From the NCBI RefSeq assembly GCF_012223425.1, contig NZ_CP038799.1:4138249-4202248 (forward strand): a DNA stretch of 64,000 nucleotides, given 5' to 3'. The notes under the pieces were generated by a model. That model saw nothing but the letters and a program-made list of their open reading frames with translations. It was not told the origin of the DNA and searched no databases. The DNA is from Mycolicibacterium frederiksbergense (GTDB taxonomy: Bacteria; Actinomycetota; Actinomycetes; Mycobacteriales; Mycobacteriaceae). Both the position numbers and the translations under genes were made by a program. Of this stretch, positions 16,407 to 24,583 are shown piece by piece (the first letter of the stretch is position 1; every line of letters begins with the position of its first letter).

Positions 16407-17120
16407 ATGATCGAAATCAAGCCGCAACGCGGTATCGAAGGTGTGCTGGTCAAGCTGTGGCGGGGCGGCGACTACGAACTCACGGTCACCGGCCGCACCG
16501 AGATCACCCCGAACTTCCTGCGTCTGCACTTCACCGGGCCCGAACTGCTCACCGAGCGTTCGATCCATCCGACGATGTGGGTCCGCGGCTGGTTCCCGGA
16601 CGGCTCGCGTTCGCATCAGCGCGGCTACACCCTGGTCAACCCGGATCCCGAAGCCGGAACCGTCGATATCGACTTCGCCATGCACGACGGGGTCGCCACC
16701 CGCTGGGCGCGCGAGGCACAGGCCGGCGACACCCTGGAGGTGACGGTGTTGGGCAGCGATTTCGCCATCCCGGAACCGGCGCCGGCCGGTTACGTCATCG
16801 TCGGCGACACGGCGTCACTGCCGGCCATCAACTCCCTGCTGGAGGCCATCGGTGATGCCCCCGCCCAGGTCTTCCTGGAGTCCTCGCATGATGACGATCG
16901 CGAGTTGCCCACCGGCAGAACCGATGTGACGTGGGTTGACCGCGCGGATGACGGCGGTGCCCTGGTCGATGCGGTGGCCGCGGCGGCCTTTGATGCCCCG
17001 GACCATTTCGGCTGGGTGGCCTGTGACAACCGGACCACCCGGGCGGTCGCCCGGGTGTTGCGCGACGACTACAAGATCCCGCGCAAATCGGTGAAGGCCC
17101 GAGCCTACTGGGCGGCCTGA
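16407..17120 (+). CDS. Stand-alone siderophore-interacting protein (FAD-binding ferric-siderophore reductase type)
   Basis: A 237-residue SIP-family protein expected to bind FAD and reduce ferric siderophore in the cytoplasm with NAD(P)H. The FAD domain has FLRLHFTGPELL and the flavin-binding RGYTLVN; the C-terminal domain has GYVIVGDTASLPAINSLLEAI and ends in KARAYWAA, like the N-terminal domain of IrtA encoded 4 kb away. The ATG at 16407 follows a GAGGAGGG ribosome-binding site; an in-frame TTG at 16389 was rejected. Two overlapping IdeR boxes sit just upstream, so strong iron repression is expected. The 3' end overlaps the opposing TetR gene by 16 bp. It may help IrtA release iron or act on another siderophore. 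Confidence 0.9.
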   Translation: MIEIKPQRGIEGVLVKLWRGGDYELTVTGRTEITPNFLRLHFTGPELLTERSIHPTMWVRGWFPDGSRSHQRGYTLVNPDPEAGTVDIDFAMHDGVATRWAREAQAGDTLEVTVLGSDFAIPEPAPAGYVIVGDTASLPAINSLLEAIGDAPAQVFLESSHDDDRELPTGRTDVTWVDRADDGGALVDAVAAAAFDAPDHFGWVACDNRTTRAVARVLRDDYKIPRKSVKARAYWAA

Positions 17121-17695
17121 GTCGCGGCTGCCACCAGTGGCACCACGAACGTCTCGAGCATCATGCGTTCGTCGGCCTCGTCGCGGCCGGGAAACTGCAG
17201 CAGCGAGATCAGCACCCGCACCAGCCAGCGCGCCCGTAGTTCCACATTGCCCTGATCGAGACGGCCTTGCTCGCCCATCGACGCCAGGAATGCCTGCACC
17301 AGTGACCGGATCACCTCTGAACGTTCGGCCATTTCGCCACCGATCGGGCGGGCGGTACTGGCGAACCACGAAGCGAGTGCCGGGGTTTCACGCACCCGGT
17401 GCAGCGCGGTCAGCGCACCCTCGGTGACCCGTTGGTGCGGATCGGTCACCCCGGCCAGTCGCTCGCCGATCTCCCCGAACAGCCGGTGGGTCTCCCGGTG
17501 CACATAGGCGGTGTAGAGCACGTCACGGTTCTCGAAGTAGCGGTAGAGCGTGGCCCGCGAACAGCCTGCGGCACGGGCGATCTCGTTCATGCCCACCGCC
17601 GCGGCGTCGTGTCTGGTGAACAGCTCCTCGGCGGCGTCCAGAATGCGTTCGGCGGCGGCCTCGGTGCGTCGCTCGGCCAGCCAATCGGTACCCAT
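17105..17695 (-). CDS. TetR-family repressor of the CYP130 operon (Rv1255c-like)
   Basis: A 196-residue TetR regulator. The N-terminal DNA-binding domain spans residues about 12-60, with the helix-turn-helix VGMNEIARAAGCSRATLYRY and the following FENRDVLY; the rest is the helical ligand and dimer domain. The ATG at 17695 shares its first base with the last base of the cytochrome P450 stop codon (TGATG), so both are on one transcript and translationally coupled. A near-perfect 26-bp palindrome at the P450 start (18911-18936) is the natural candidate operator, implying autoregulation. The ligand is unknown, plausibly a P450 substrate. The 3' end overlaps the opposing SIP gene by 16 bp. Confidence 0.88.
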   Translation of the reverse strand: MGTDWLAERRTEAAAERILDAAEELFTRHDAAAVGMNEIARAAGCSRATLYRYFENRDVLYTAYVHRETHRLFGEIGERLAGVTDPHQRVTEGALTALHRVRETPALASWFASTARPIGGEMAERSEVIRSLVQAFLASMGEQGRLDQGNVELRARWLVRVLISLLQFPGRDEADERMMLETFVVPLVAAATQAAQ

Positions 17696-18930
17696 CAGGT
17701 CACTGTAAAGGGCACCGACAGCGGGCGTCGCACATAGCCGCCGCCGGCCCACACGACGTTGTCCTCGTCGACCTCGAAATCCGGTATGCGGGTGAGTAGT
17801 TCCTCCAGCGCGACGCGCGACTGCATGCGGGCGGCCGCCGCGCCCAGGCAGTGGTGCGCGCCGTGGCTGAACGTCAGGATGTTGCGCGGCTTGCGGGTGA
17901 TGTCGAGTTCGGCGGCATCCGGGCCGTACTGGCGTTCATCACGATTGCCGGAGCCGTACAGCAGCAGCACCCGGCGCCCCGCCGGGATGGTCGTCTCGGC
18001 GACGGTGACATCGCGGGTGGCGGTGCGGGCCAGGCCCTGCACGGGCGAGGTGAGCCGCAGGAACTCGTCAACGGAATCCGGGATGAGTTGCGGGTTTTCG
18101 GCCAGCATGCGGCGCTGGTCGGGGTTGCGGTGCAGCAGTTGCACCGAGCCGCCCAGCATTCCGGTGGTGGTGTCGTTGCCGCCGGTCACCATCGTGAAGG
18201 TGAACGCCAGGATGGAGAGCACGCCGGCGATGTCACCGTCGGCTCCCACGCCCGCGGCCACCAGGTGCGACACCGTGTCGTCGGCCGGTTCGACGCGCCG
18301 GCGTTCGATGAGTGCGGTGAAGTAGGCCATCATCCCGCCGAGTGCATCGCCGAGGGTCTCCAGCGCACCGCCGATACCGCCCTCGGAGGTGTTGGCCGCC
18401 ACGATGGCATCGGTCCAGCCGTCGAACTGACCGCGATCCTCCTCGGGCACACCCAGGTAGTGCGCCACCACCATGGACGGCAGCGGTTTGAACAGCTGGG
18501 CGACGATGTCCCCGCCGCCGTTCGCGCGCAGTTTCTCGATGCGTTCGATGACGTACTCGCGGACCTTCGGTTCCACGGACTCCACCTGCCGGGGGGTGAA
18601 TCCCCGTGAGACGAGCTTGCGGAATTCGGTGTGCACCGGCGGATCCTGCATCACCATCGGCGGATTGTCGGCCAGGCCGATCATCTCCAACTCGCCGTAG
18701 TTGACGGTCAGGCCCTGCGCCGAGGAGAAGGTCTGGTGGTCACGCGCGGCGGCGAAGATGTCGGCGTGCCGGGACATCACGTAGTAGTCGCCCGCCGGAT
18801 CCGGTGTCGCGACATGGTGCACCGGGTCGTGGTCGCGGAGCGCGCGGTACATGGGGAACGGGTCGGGCCAGGTTTCGGCGGTGCCGAGTCGGAACACGGC
18901 CGGAGCTTCGTGAGACATATCAGCTGACAT
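17695..18930 (-). CDS. cyp130: Cytochrome P450 of the CYP130 family
   Basis: A 411-residue soluble P450 in the Rv1256c position. Motifs: I-helix MVTGGNDTTTGML for oxygen activation, the ExxR-type DSVDEFLRLTSPVQ, and the heme-binding loop FSHGAHHCLGAAAARMQ with the thiolate Cys near residue 358. It needs a ferredoxin and reductase not encoded here. The physiological substrate of CYP130 is not established. The start may be ATG 18930 or the ATG four codons later (18918); neither has a good ribosome-binding site, and both lie inside the palindrome that probably binds the TetR protein encoded just downstream. Confidence 0.88.
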   Translation of the reverse strand: MSADMSHEAPAVFRLGTAETWPDPFPMYRALRDHDPVHHVATPDPAGDYYVMSRHADIFAAARDHQTFSSAQGLTVNYGELEMIGLADNPPMVMQDPPVHTEFRKLVSRGFTPRQVESVEPKVREYVIERIEKLRANGGGDIVAQLFKPLPSMVVAHYLGVPEEDRGQFDGWTDAIVAANTSEGGIGGALETLGDALGGMMAYFTALIERRRVEPADDTVSHLVAAGVGADGDIAGVLSILAFTFTMVTGGNDTTTGMLGGSVQLLHRNPDQRRMLAENPQLIPDSVDEFLRLTSPVQGLARTATRDVTVAETTIPAGRRVLLLYGSGNRDERQYGPDAAELDITRKPRNILTFSHGAHHCLGAAAARMQSRVALEELLTRIPDFEVDEDNVVWAGGGYVRRPLSVPFTVT

Positions 18931-18936
18931 GTCTCA
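18911..18936. promoter_or_regulatory. 26-bp palindrome at the cyp130 start, probable TetR operator
   Basis: TGAGACAT and ATGTCTCA form perfect 8-bp arms; extended through the CAGCTG centre, 24 of 26 positions are symmetric. It covers the first codons of cyp130, and the adjoining bases are unusually AT-rich. The TetR gene of the same operon is the obvious binding partner. Confidence 0.65.
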
Positions 18937-18954
18937 TAAATATGACAATTGAAG

Positions 18955-20061
18955 TTAGATGTCAAGGTTGGGGCGTCGAACCGCAGCGCAGTACGGAAGC
19001 GGCGCGTTGCGGTCGTTCGCCGTGGATCGCGCCCCGTGCGGCGCTGCACACCCGAGCTCCCGACGATCACCGGCCGAAACGAACCGCGCCGGGCTGCCCA
19101 TCGCCACCTCGCGTCGCTGCAGCGGCGCGCTCCCGGTCAGCACCAACACGACCGCGAAACCGTCGTGATCACCCGTCGTGGTGGTGGGGGTGTTGTACGC
19201 GTTCTCCAGCGGCACGAGGCCGCCGTAGGTCGCCTGACCGCCCGAGATCAGCGCCGTGGCTAGTGCGTCGCGTGCCTCGTTGGACGACACGTAGACGTGC
19301 CCGGGCAGCAGTCCGGAGAACCCGACCCGCTCGGTGCTGAAGGCGCCGCTCCACACGAAGCCGGCGTCGGTCTGGATCGGATCGGGCCCGAAGAACCGGC
19401 CGTGATCGTTGCGGAACAGGAAGAAATTGTTGGAGTAGGCCAGCAGCGGACCCTTGGGCTTCTGCCCGTAGGTCACGCCGTCGATGGCGCCGCGGAACCC
19501 GACATTGTGCAGGGGTTGCGCGGGAAACCGGGATCGCAGCATGGCGTTGTTGAGCCCGCGATTGGCTTGCGCGCCCGTCGTCGAATGCGGGTCGACGATG
19601 ATGACGTTGACGGTCTCCAGCAGCTTCTTGCCGCCGAGGCGCTTTCCGCCCCAGTCCGCGATCTGACCGTTCGCCTTCAGCATCCACTTGCCGATATCGC
19701 CGTACGCGGTGGAGATGGCGTCCGCAGGGGTGGGAGTCGAGGGTTCGGCAATGCCCGCGATGGCCGCTTCCTCGCGGGCCGCCGTGAAAACGTCGGCCGC
19801 CGCGCGGCTCGGCGCGGCAGCCGTCATGCTGCGGCGCACCGCCGTCTTCGGTGTCGCGGGTTTCCTCGTCGAAAGTTCGGCCGTGGTGGGCTTTACGGCC
19901 GAGGGTGACGCCGAGCTTTCGGCCGACGTGGCGCCACCGGTGGGACCGTCCGCGTGCGCAGAGCCGATACCGCCGGCGATCGCGGCGCCGATTCCGAGGG
20001 CCACCGCCACCGACCCGACGACACCGGCGCGCTTCGAGGTGCCGTGCCCGCCTGCGGTCAT
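18955..20061 (-). CDS. Secreted mycobacterial protein of unknown function (weak LssY-C-like pattern)
   Basis: A 368-residue protein. The ATG at 20061 starts a clear Sec signal peptide (basic TSKRAGVVG, hydrophobic core, cleavage near SAHADG), followed by a low-complexity Ser/Thr/Pro/Ala linker to about residue 130. The folded part has VNVIIVDPHS, LLAYSNNFFLFRNDHGRFFG, FVWSGAFS, GHVYVSSNEARDALATAL and ENAYNTPT. The order (NVIIVDP, then a basic LFR segment, then a VWSG strand and an EARD-type helix) faintly resembles LssY C-terminal domains, but this is a guess. The last 45 residues look poorly ordered. A TACGCT -10 candidate lies at 20083-20088. The gene is divergent from irtA and shares the intergenic region that carries an IdeR-like box, so iron control is possible. 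Confidence 0.7.
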   Translation of the reverse strand: MTAGGHGTSKRAGVVGSVAVALGIGAAIAGGIGSAHADGPTGGATSAESSASPSAVKPTTAELSTRKPATPKTAVRRSMTAAAPSRAAADVFTAAREEAAIAGIAEPSTPTPADAISTAYGDIGKWMLKANGQIADWGGKRLGGKKLLETVNVIIVDPHSTTGAQANRGLNNAMLRSRFPAQPLHNVGFRGAIDGVTYGQKPKGPLLAYSNNFFLFRNDHGRFFGPDPIQTDAGFVWSGAFSTERVGFSGLLPGHVYVSSNEARDALATALISGGQATYGGLVPLENAYNTPTTTTGDHDGFAVVLVLTGSAPLQRREVAMGSPARFVSAGDRRELGCAAPHGARSTANDRNAPLPYCAAVRRPNLDI

Positions 20062-20174
20062 GTCGAATACCCCCCGGCGGGGAGCGTATCCCGGGTTTTG
20101 GTCGCAGGAATGGATGTTGAGCAAAGATCCGGGGTCGGTCGAACGGTCACCGGGGACACCACCCGCGGGATGGG

Positions 20175-20193
20175 TAAGGCTAGCCTTAGCCCA
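20175..20193. promoter_or_regulatory. IdeR-like box between irtA and the divergent secreted-protein gene
   Basis: The 19-mer matches the degenerate IdeR consensus at about 15 of 19 positions and contains a perfect 14-bp palindrome (TAAGGCTAGCCTTA, 20175-20188). A TAGCCT hexamer within it (20181-20186) fits the irtA -10 box, so repressor binding would mask the promoter. Iron repression of irtAB is established in M. tuberculosis; its extension here is inference. Confidence 0.7.
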
Positions 20194-20231
20194 GACGTTC
20201 GCAGCACTTGCGACGGGGGAGGAGATCGCCG

Positions 20232-22802
20232 ATGGCACGCGGCTTCCAGGGCGTGATGATGCGCGGCTTCGGCGCGCGTGACCACGAGGTGACCGTGCTG
20301 GGGGCCGAGCGGCTGGCGCCGCACTGCCTGCGGATCCGGATGGTCTCGGCCACGGTGTTCGAGGACTCCAATACCGACCCGACGTCCTGGCTGCGCTTCT
20401 GGTTCCCCGACCCTGAGGGCACCGACACCGAATTCCAGCGGGCCTACACCATCTCGGAGTCCGATCCCGAGACCGGGCGTTTCGCCGTGGACGTGGTGCT
20501 CCACGAACCGGCCGGGCCCGCGTCGGCCTGGGCGGCCACCGTCGAACCCGGCGCGACCATCGCCGTCATGGTGATGGGGTCCAAGGGGTTCTCGGTACCC
20601 GAGGCCGTCGAGGACCGGCCGGCCGGCTACCTGCTCATCGGTGACGCGGCCTCCCAGCCGGCCATCAACGGCATCATCGGTGCTGTCCCGCACGACATCC
20701 CGATCGAGCTCTACCTTGAGCAGCACCACGACGATGACGCGCTGATCCCGCTCGCCGAACATCCGCGCCTCACCGTGCACCGGGTCCCGCACCGGGATGC
20801 GGAGTCCCTGGCCGCCGCCATCGAGGCCCGCGACTGGTCCAACTGGTATGCGTGGGCCGGGCCGGAAGCCGGTGTGCTCAAACGCCTGCGTACCCGGTTG
20901 CGGGACGAGTTCGGCTTCCCCAAACAGGAGATCCACGCCCAGGCGTACTGGACCGAGGGCCGCGCCATGGGCAGCAAACGCGGTGACGACACGCCGCAGA
21001 CCTCCGCACACCCGCCCCAGGTTGAGCCCGCCGCCCCAGCCGCTGCGGCCGCCACCCCGACGGGCACCTGGCGCGCGCAGGCGGCCGGCCGGCTGCTGGC
21101 CCCGCTGAAGAAGACGCTGATCATCTCCGGGGTGCTGCAAGCCCTGATCACCCTGATCGAGCTCGCACCCTTCGTGCTGCTGGTCGAACTGGCCCGGCTG
21201 CTGCTCATCGGTGCGGACTCCGTTGAGTTGTGGAACCTCGGCATCGCCGCGGTGGCGCTGCTGGGCACCGGGACCTTCCTGACCGCCGCGCTGGCGCTGT
21301 GGCTGCACCGGGTGGATGCCCACTTCGCGCGCGAACTGCGCGGGCGACTGCTGACCAAGATGTCCCGGCTTCCGTTGGGCTGGTTCACCGCCCGCGGGTC
21401 GGGGTCGATCAAACAGCTCGTCGCCGACGACACCCTGTCGCTGCACTACCTCATCACCCACGCCATCCCCGATGCTGTCGCCGCGGTCATCGCACCGGTC
21501 GCGGTGCTGGTCTATCTGTTCGTCGTCGACTGGCGCATCGCGCTGGCGCTGTTCGGCCCGGTGCTGGCCTATCTGGTGCTGATGTCGGTCATGTCGATCC
21601 AGTCGGGCAGCAAAATCGCCGCCGCCCCGCGCTGGGCGGAGCGGATGAACGGCGAAGCCGGGGCCTACCTGGAAGGCCAACCGGTGGTCCGCATCTTCGG
21701 TGGCGCCGCCTCCTCGAGCTTCCGCAACCGGCTCGACGAATACATCGGCTTCCTGGTCGACTGGCAGCGGCCCTTCGTCGGCAAGAAGACCCTGATGGAT
21801 CTCGTCACCCGGCCCACGACGTTCCTCTGGCTGATCATGATCGTGGGCACCCCGCTGGTGGTCGGCGGCCGGATGGATCCGGTGAACCTGCTGCCGTTCC
21901 TGTTGCTGGGCACCACCTTCGGGGCCCGGCTGCTGGGCATCGGCTATGGGCTCGGCGGTATCCAGGGCGGCATGCTGGCCGCCCGGCGGGTGCAGAGTGT
22001 GCTCGACGAACCGGAGCTGACGGTGCGCGAGGGTTCCGCACCCGGCACGGCCGACGGCACCGTCGTCTTCAGCGGTGTCACCTTCGGGTATCGCCCCGAG
22101 GTGCCCGTCATCAAGAACGTCAGCCTGACGCTGCGCCCGGGCACCGTGACCGCACTGGTCGGTCCGTCGGGCTCGGGAAAATCCACGCTGGCCGCACTGC
22201 TGGCCCGCTTCCACGACGTGCAGCGAGGGGCGATCACCGTCGACGGTGCGGACATCCGCACACTGTCCGCCGACGAGCTGTACCGCCGAATCGGCTTCGT
22301 GCTGCAGGAAACTCAGCTGGTGCACGGCAGCGCCGCGGAGAACATCGCGCTGGCCCGACCGGACGCCGACACCGAGGCGATCACCGCGGCCGCGCGGGAC
22401 GCCCAGATCCACGAACGCATCCAACGACTGCCCGGCGGGTATGACACCGTGCTCGGTGCGGGCGTCGGGCTCTCCGGTGGTGAGCGTCAACGCCTGACCA
22501 TCGCACGGGCCATCCTCGCCGACACTCCGGTGCTGATCCTCGACGAGGCCACCGCCTTCGCCGACCCGGAATCGGAATACCTTGTCCAGCAGGCATTGAA
22601 CCGGCTGACTCGGGACCGCACGGTCCTGGTCATCGCGCACCGGCTGCACACCATCGCGCACGCGGATCAGATCATCGTGCTCGACGACGGTGAGGTCGCC
22701 GAGACCGGCACCCACGACGACCTGCTCGCCGCGGGCGGGCGGTACCGGGCGCTCTGGGATTCCGGCAGACCGGTTCGTGCGGGACAGGAGGCGGCCCGAT
22801 GA
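20232..22802 (+). CDS. irtA: Iron-carboxymycobactin importer subunit IrtA (SIP domain fused to ABC transporter)
   Basis: An 856-residue half-transporter that with IrtB imports and reduces ferric (carboxy)mycobactin. Residues 1-255 are the cytoplasmic SIP/FAD domain (FQRAYTISESDPETGRFAVD, GYLLIGDAASQPAINGI, HAQAYW). A low-complexity linker precedes the six-helix ABC exporter-fold membrane domain (about 290-560). The nucleotide-binding domain carries GPSGSGKST near 644, the signature LSGGERQR near 747 and VLILDEATAFADPESEYL. The ATG at 20232 follows a GGAGGAG ribosome-binding site. An IdeR-like box lies about 40-60 bp upstream. The stop overlaps the irtB start (ATGA). In M. tuberculosis irtAB lies elsewhere (Rv1348-Rv1349), so this placement within the Rv1254-Rv1257c order is distinctive. 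Confidence 0.95.
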   Translation: MARGFQGVMMRGFGARDHEVTVLGAERLAPHCLRIRMVSATVFEDSNTDPTSWLRFWFPDPEGTDTEFQRAYTISESDPETGRFAVDVVLHEPAGPASAWAATVEPGATIAVMVMGSKGFSVPEAVEDRPAGYLLIGDAASQPAINGIIGAVPHDIPIELYLEQHHDDDALIPLAEHPRLTVHRVPHRDAESLAAAIEARDWSNWYAWAGPEAGVLKRLRTRLRDEFGFPKQEIHAQAYWTEGRAMGSKRGDDTPQTSAHPPQVEPAAPAAAAATPTGTWRAQAAGRLLAPLKKTLIISGVLQALITLIELAPFVLLVELARLLLIGADSVELWNLGIAAVALLGTGTFLTAALALWLHRVDAHFARELRGRLLTKMSRLPLGWFTARGSGSIKQLVADDTLSLHYLITHAIPDAVAAVIAPVAVLVYLFVVDWRIALALFGPVLAYLVLMSVMSIQSGSKIAAAPRWAERMNGEAGAYLEGQPVVRIFGGAASSSFRNRLDEYIGFLVDWQRPFVGKKTLMDLVTRPTTFLWLIMIVGTPLVVGGRMDPVNLLPFLLLGTTFGARLLGIGYGLGGIQGGMLAARRVQSVLDEPELTVREGSAPGTADGTVVFSGVTFGYRPEVPVIKNVSLTLRPGTVTALVGPSGSGKSTLAALLARFHDVQRGAITVDGADIRTLSADELYRRIGFVLQETQLVHGSAAENIALARPDADTEAITAAARDAQIHERIQRLPGGYDTVLGAGVGLSGGERQRLTIARAILADTPVLILDEATAFADPESEYLVQQALNRLTRDRTVLVIAHRLHTIAHADQIIVLDDGEVAETGTHDDLLAAGGRYRALWDSGRPVRAGQEAAR

Positions 22803-24535
22803 TCCGCACTCTGCTGGCGCTCATCCCCGGCGATCGACGCGGCCGGGTCTGGCTCTACACCGCGCTCACCGTCTTCTCGGTGCTGCTGCGCGCAATCGGG
22901 GTCGTGCTGCTGGTGCCCTTGGTGGCAGCACTTTTCAGCGACACCCCGGCCGACGCCTGGCCGTGGCTGGGCTGGCTGACCGCGCTGACCGTGACCGGCT
23001 GGCTGATCGACACCACCACCGCGCGGCTGGGTTTCGACATCGGCTTCGCGGTGCTCGACGGCACCCAGCACGATATGGCCGATCGACTACCGGACATCAA
23101 GCTGGACTGGCTGACCCAGGAGAACACCGCCACCACCCGGCAGGCGATCGCCGTAACCGGCCCCGAGCTCGTCGGCCTGGTGGTGAACCTGCTGACGCCG
23201 CTGATCGGTGCCGTCTTGCTGCCCGCGGCCATCGCGGTGGCACTGTTGGTGGTGTCGGTCCCGCTCGGGCTGGCGGCCTTCGCCGGTGTAATGATCCTGC
23301 TCGGTGCGCTGTGGCTGGCCGGGCGGCTCAGCCGGACCGCGGACCGGGTTGCGGGGGAGGCGAACTCGGCTTTCACCGAACGCCTCATCGAGTTCGCCCG
23401 CACCCAGCAGGCGCTGCGCGCGGCGCGCCGGGTCGAACCGGCGCGCAGCCTGGTCGGCGCGGCGCTGCAGGCCCAGCACGGCGCCGGTCTGCGGCTGCTG
23501 ACCATGCAGATTCCCGGTCAGCTGCTGTTCAGCCTGGCCAGCCAGCTCGCGCTGATCGTGTTCGCCGCGGCGACCACCGTGCTGACCCTGCGCGGGGATC
23601 TCACTGTCCCGGAAGCCATTGCGCTGATCGTGGTCATCGCCCGCTATCTGGAACCCTTCACAGTGCTCAGCGAACTGTCCGGCGCGCTGGAATCCACCCG
23701 CGCGACGCTGGCCAGGATCCAACAGGTGCTCGACGCACCGACCCGCTCGGCAGGCGCCGCGGTGCTCACCGATGATGGAACACCGCGGATCGCGTTCGAA
23801 GGCGTCACGTTCGGCTACGACGGCGAGCCGGTGCTGCAGAACCTCAGCTTCGCGCTGGAACCCGGCACCACGACGGCCATCGTCGGACCGTCCGGTTCGG
23901 GCAAGAGCACCATCCTGGGCCTGATCGCCGGGCTGCACGAACCCGACCGGGGTCGCGTGCTGTTCGGCGACGTCGACCTGGCCACCCTGCACCCCGAGTC
24001 CCGCCGCGCCGCGGTGAGCGTCGTCTTCCAGCAGCCCTACCTGTTCGACGGGTCGTTGCGCGACAACATCCTCGTCGGTGACCCGGCCGCCGATGCCGAC
24101 ACGCTGGCCGGCGCGACCCGGCTGGCCCGGGTCGACGAACTGTCCGCCCGGCTTCCCGACGGGCAGCGGACCGCGGTCGGGGAGGCCGGGTCCGCGCTGT
24201 CCGGCGGCGAGCGTCAGCGGGTCAGCATTGCCCGCGCGCTGGTCAAACCGGCGCCGGTGCTGCTGGTCGACGAGGCCACCAGCGCGCTGGACACCGAGAA
24301 CGAAGCGGCGGTCGTGGACGCACTCACCGCCGACCTGCGTCCCCGCACCCGGGTGATCGTCGCGCACCGGCTGGCCAGCATCCGGCGCGCCGACCGGGTG
24401 TTGTTCGTCGAGGACGGTCGCATCGTCGAGGACGGCACCATCGAGGATCTGCTCGCCGCGGATGGCCCGCACCACCGGTTCCGGGAGTTCTGGAGCCGGC
24501 AGCACGCCGCGGCCGACTGGCAGATCACCGTCTGA
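22799..24535 (+). CDS. irtB: Iron-carboxymycobactin importer subunit IrtB
   Basis: A 578-residue ABC half-transporter, partner of IrtA in the inner membrane. It has six predicted membrane helices in residues 1-310, then the nucleotide-binding domain with GPSGSGKSTILGL near 364, QPYLFDGSLRDNI (Q-loop), the signature LSGGERQRVSIARAL near 467 and VLLVDEATSALD (Walker B plus D-loop). The family folds like an exporter but works as an importer for mycobactins. The 4-nt ATGA overlap with irtA secures equal synthesis of both halves. Length matches the M. tuberculosis homologue. Confidence 0.95.
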   Translation: MIRTLLALIPGDRRGRVWLYTALTVFSVLLRAIGVVLLVPLVAALFSDTPADAWPWLGWLTALTVTGWLIDTTTARLGFDIGFAVLDGTQHDMADRLPDIKLDWLTQENTATTRQAIAVTGPELVGLVVNLLTPLIGAVLLPAAIAVALLVVSVPLGLAAFAGVMILLGALWLAGRLSRTADRVAGEANSAFTERLIEFARTQQALRAARRVEPARSLVGAALQAQHGAGLRLLTMQIPGQLLFSLASQLALIVFAAATTVLTLRGDLTVPEAIALIVVIARYLEPFTVLSELSGALESTRATLARIQQVLDAPTRSAGAAVLTDDGTPRIAFEGVTFGYDGEPVLQNLSFALEPGTTTAIVGPSGSGKSTILGLIAGLHEPDRGRVLFGDVDLATLHPESRRAAVSVVFQQPYLFDGSLRDNILVGDPAADADTLAGATRLARVDELSARLPDGQRTAVGEAGSALSGGERQRVSIARALVKPAPVLLVDEATSALDTENEAAVVDALTADLRPRTRVIVAHRLASIRRADRVLFVEDGRIVEDGTIEDLLAADGPHHRFREFWSRQHAAADWQITV

Positions 24536-24583
24536 TCCCCGCGATTTCCTCCGCGCAGCACCTCGATGAGGAAGGTTGTTCTC

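Noticed and set aside
18955..19090. A possible frameshift at the 3' end of the secreted-protein gene
   Set aside because: The last 45 residues look disordered, but no alternative frame continues a recognisable domain, so I cannot show a break.
20058..22715. An 885-codon minus-strand frame opposite irtA
   Set aside because: Antisense shadow of irtA with biased composition and no domain.
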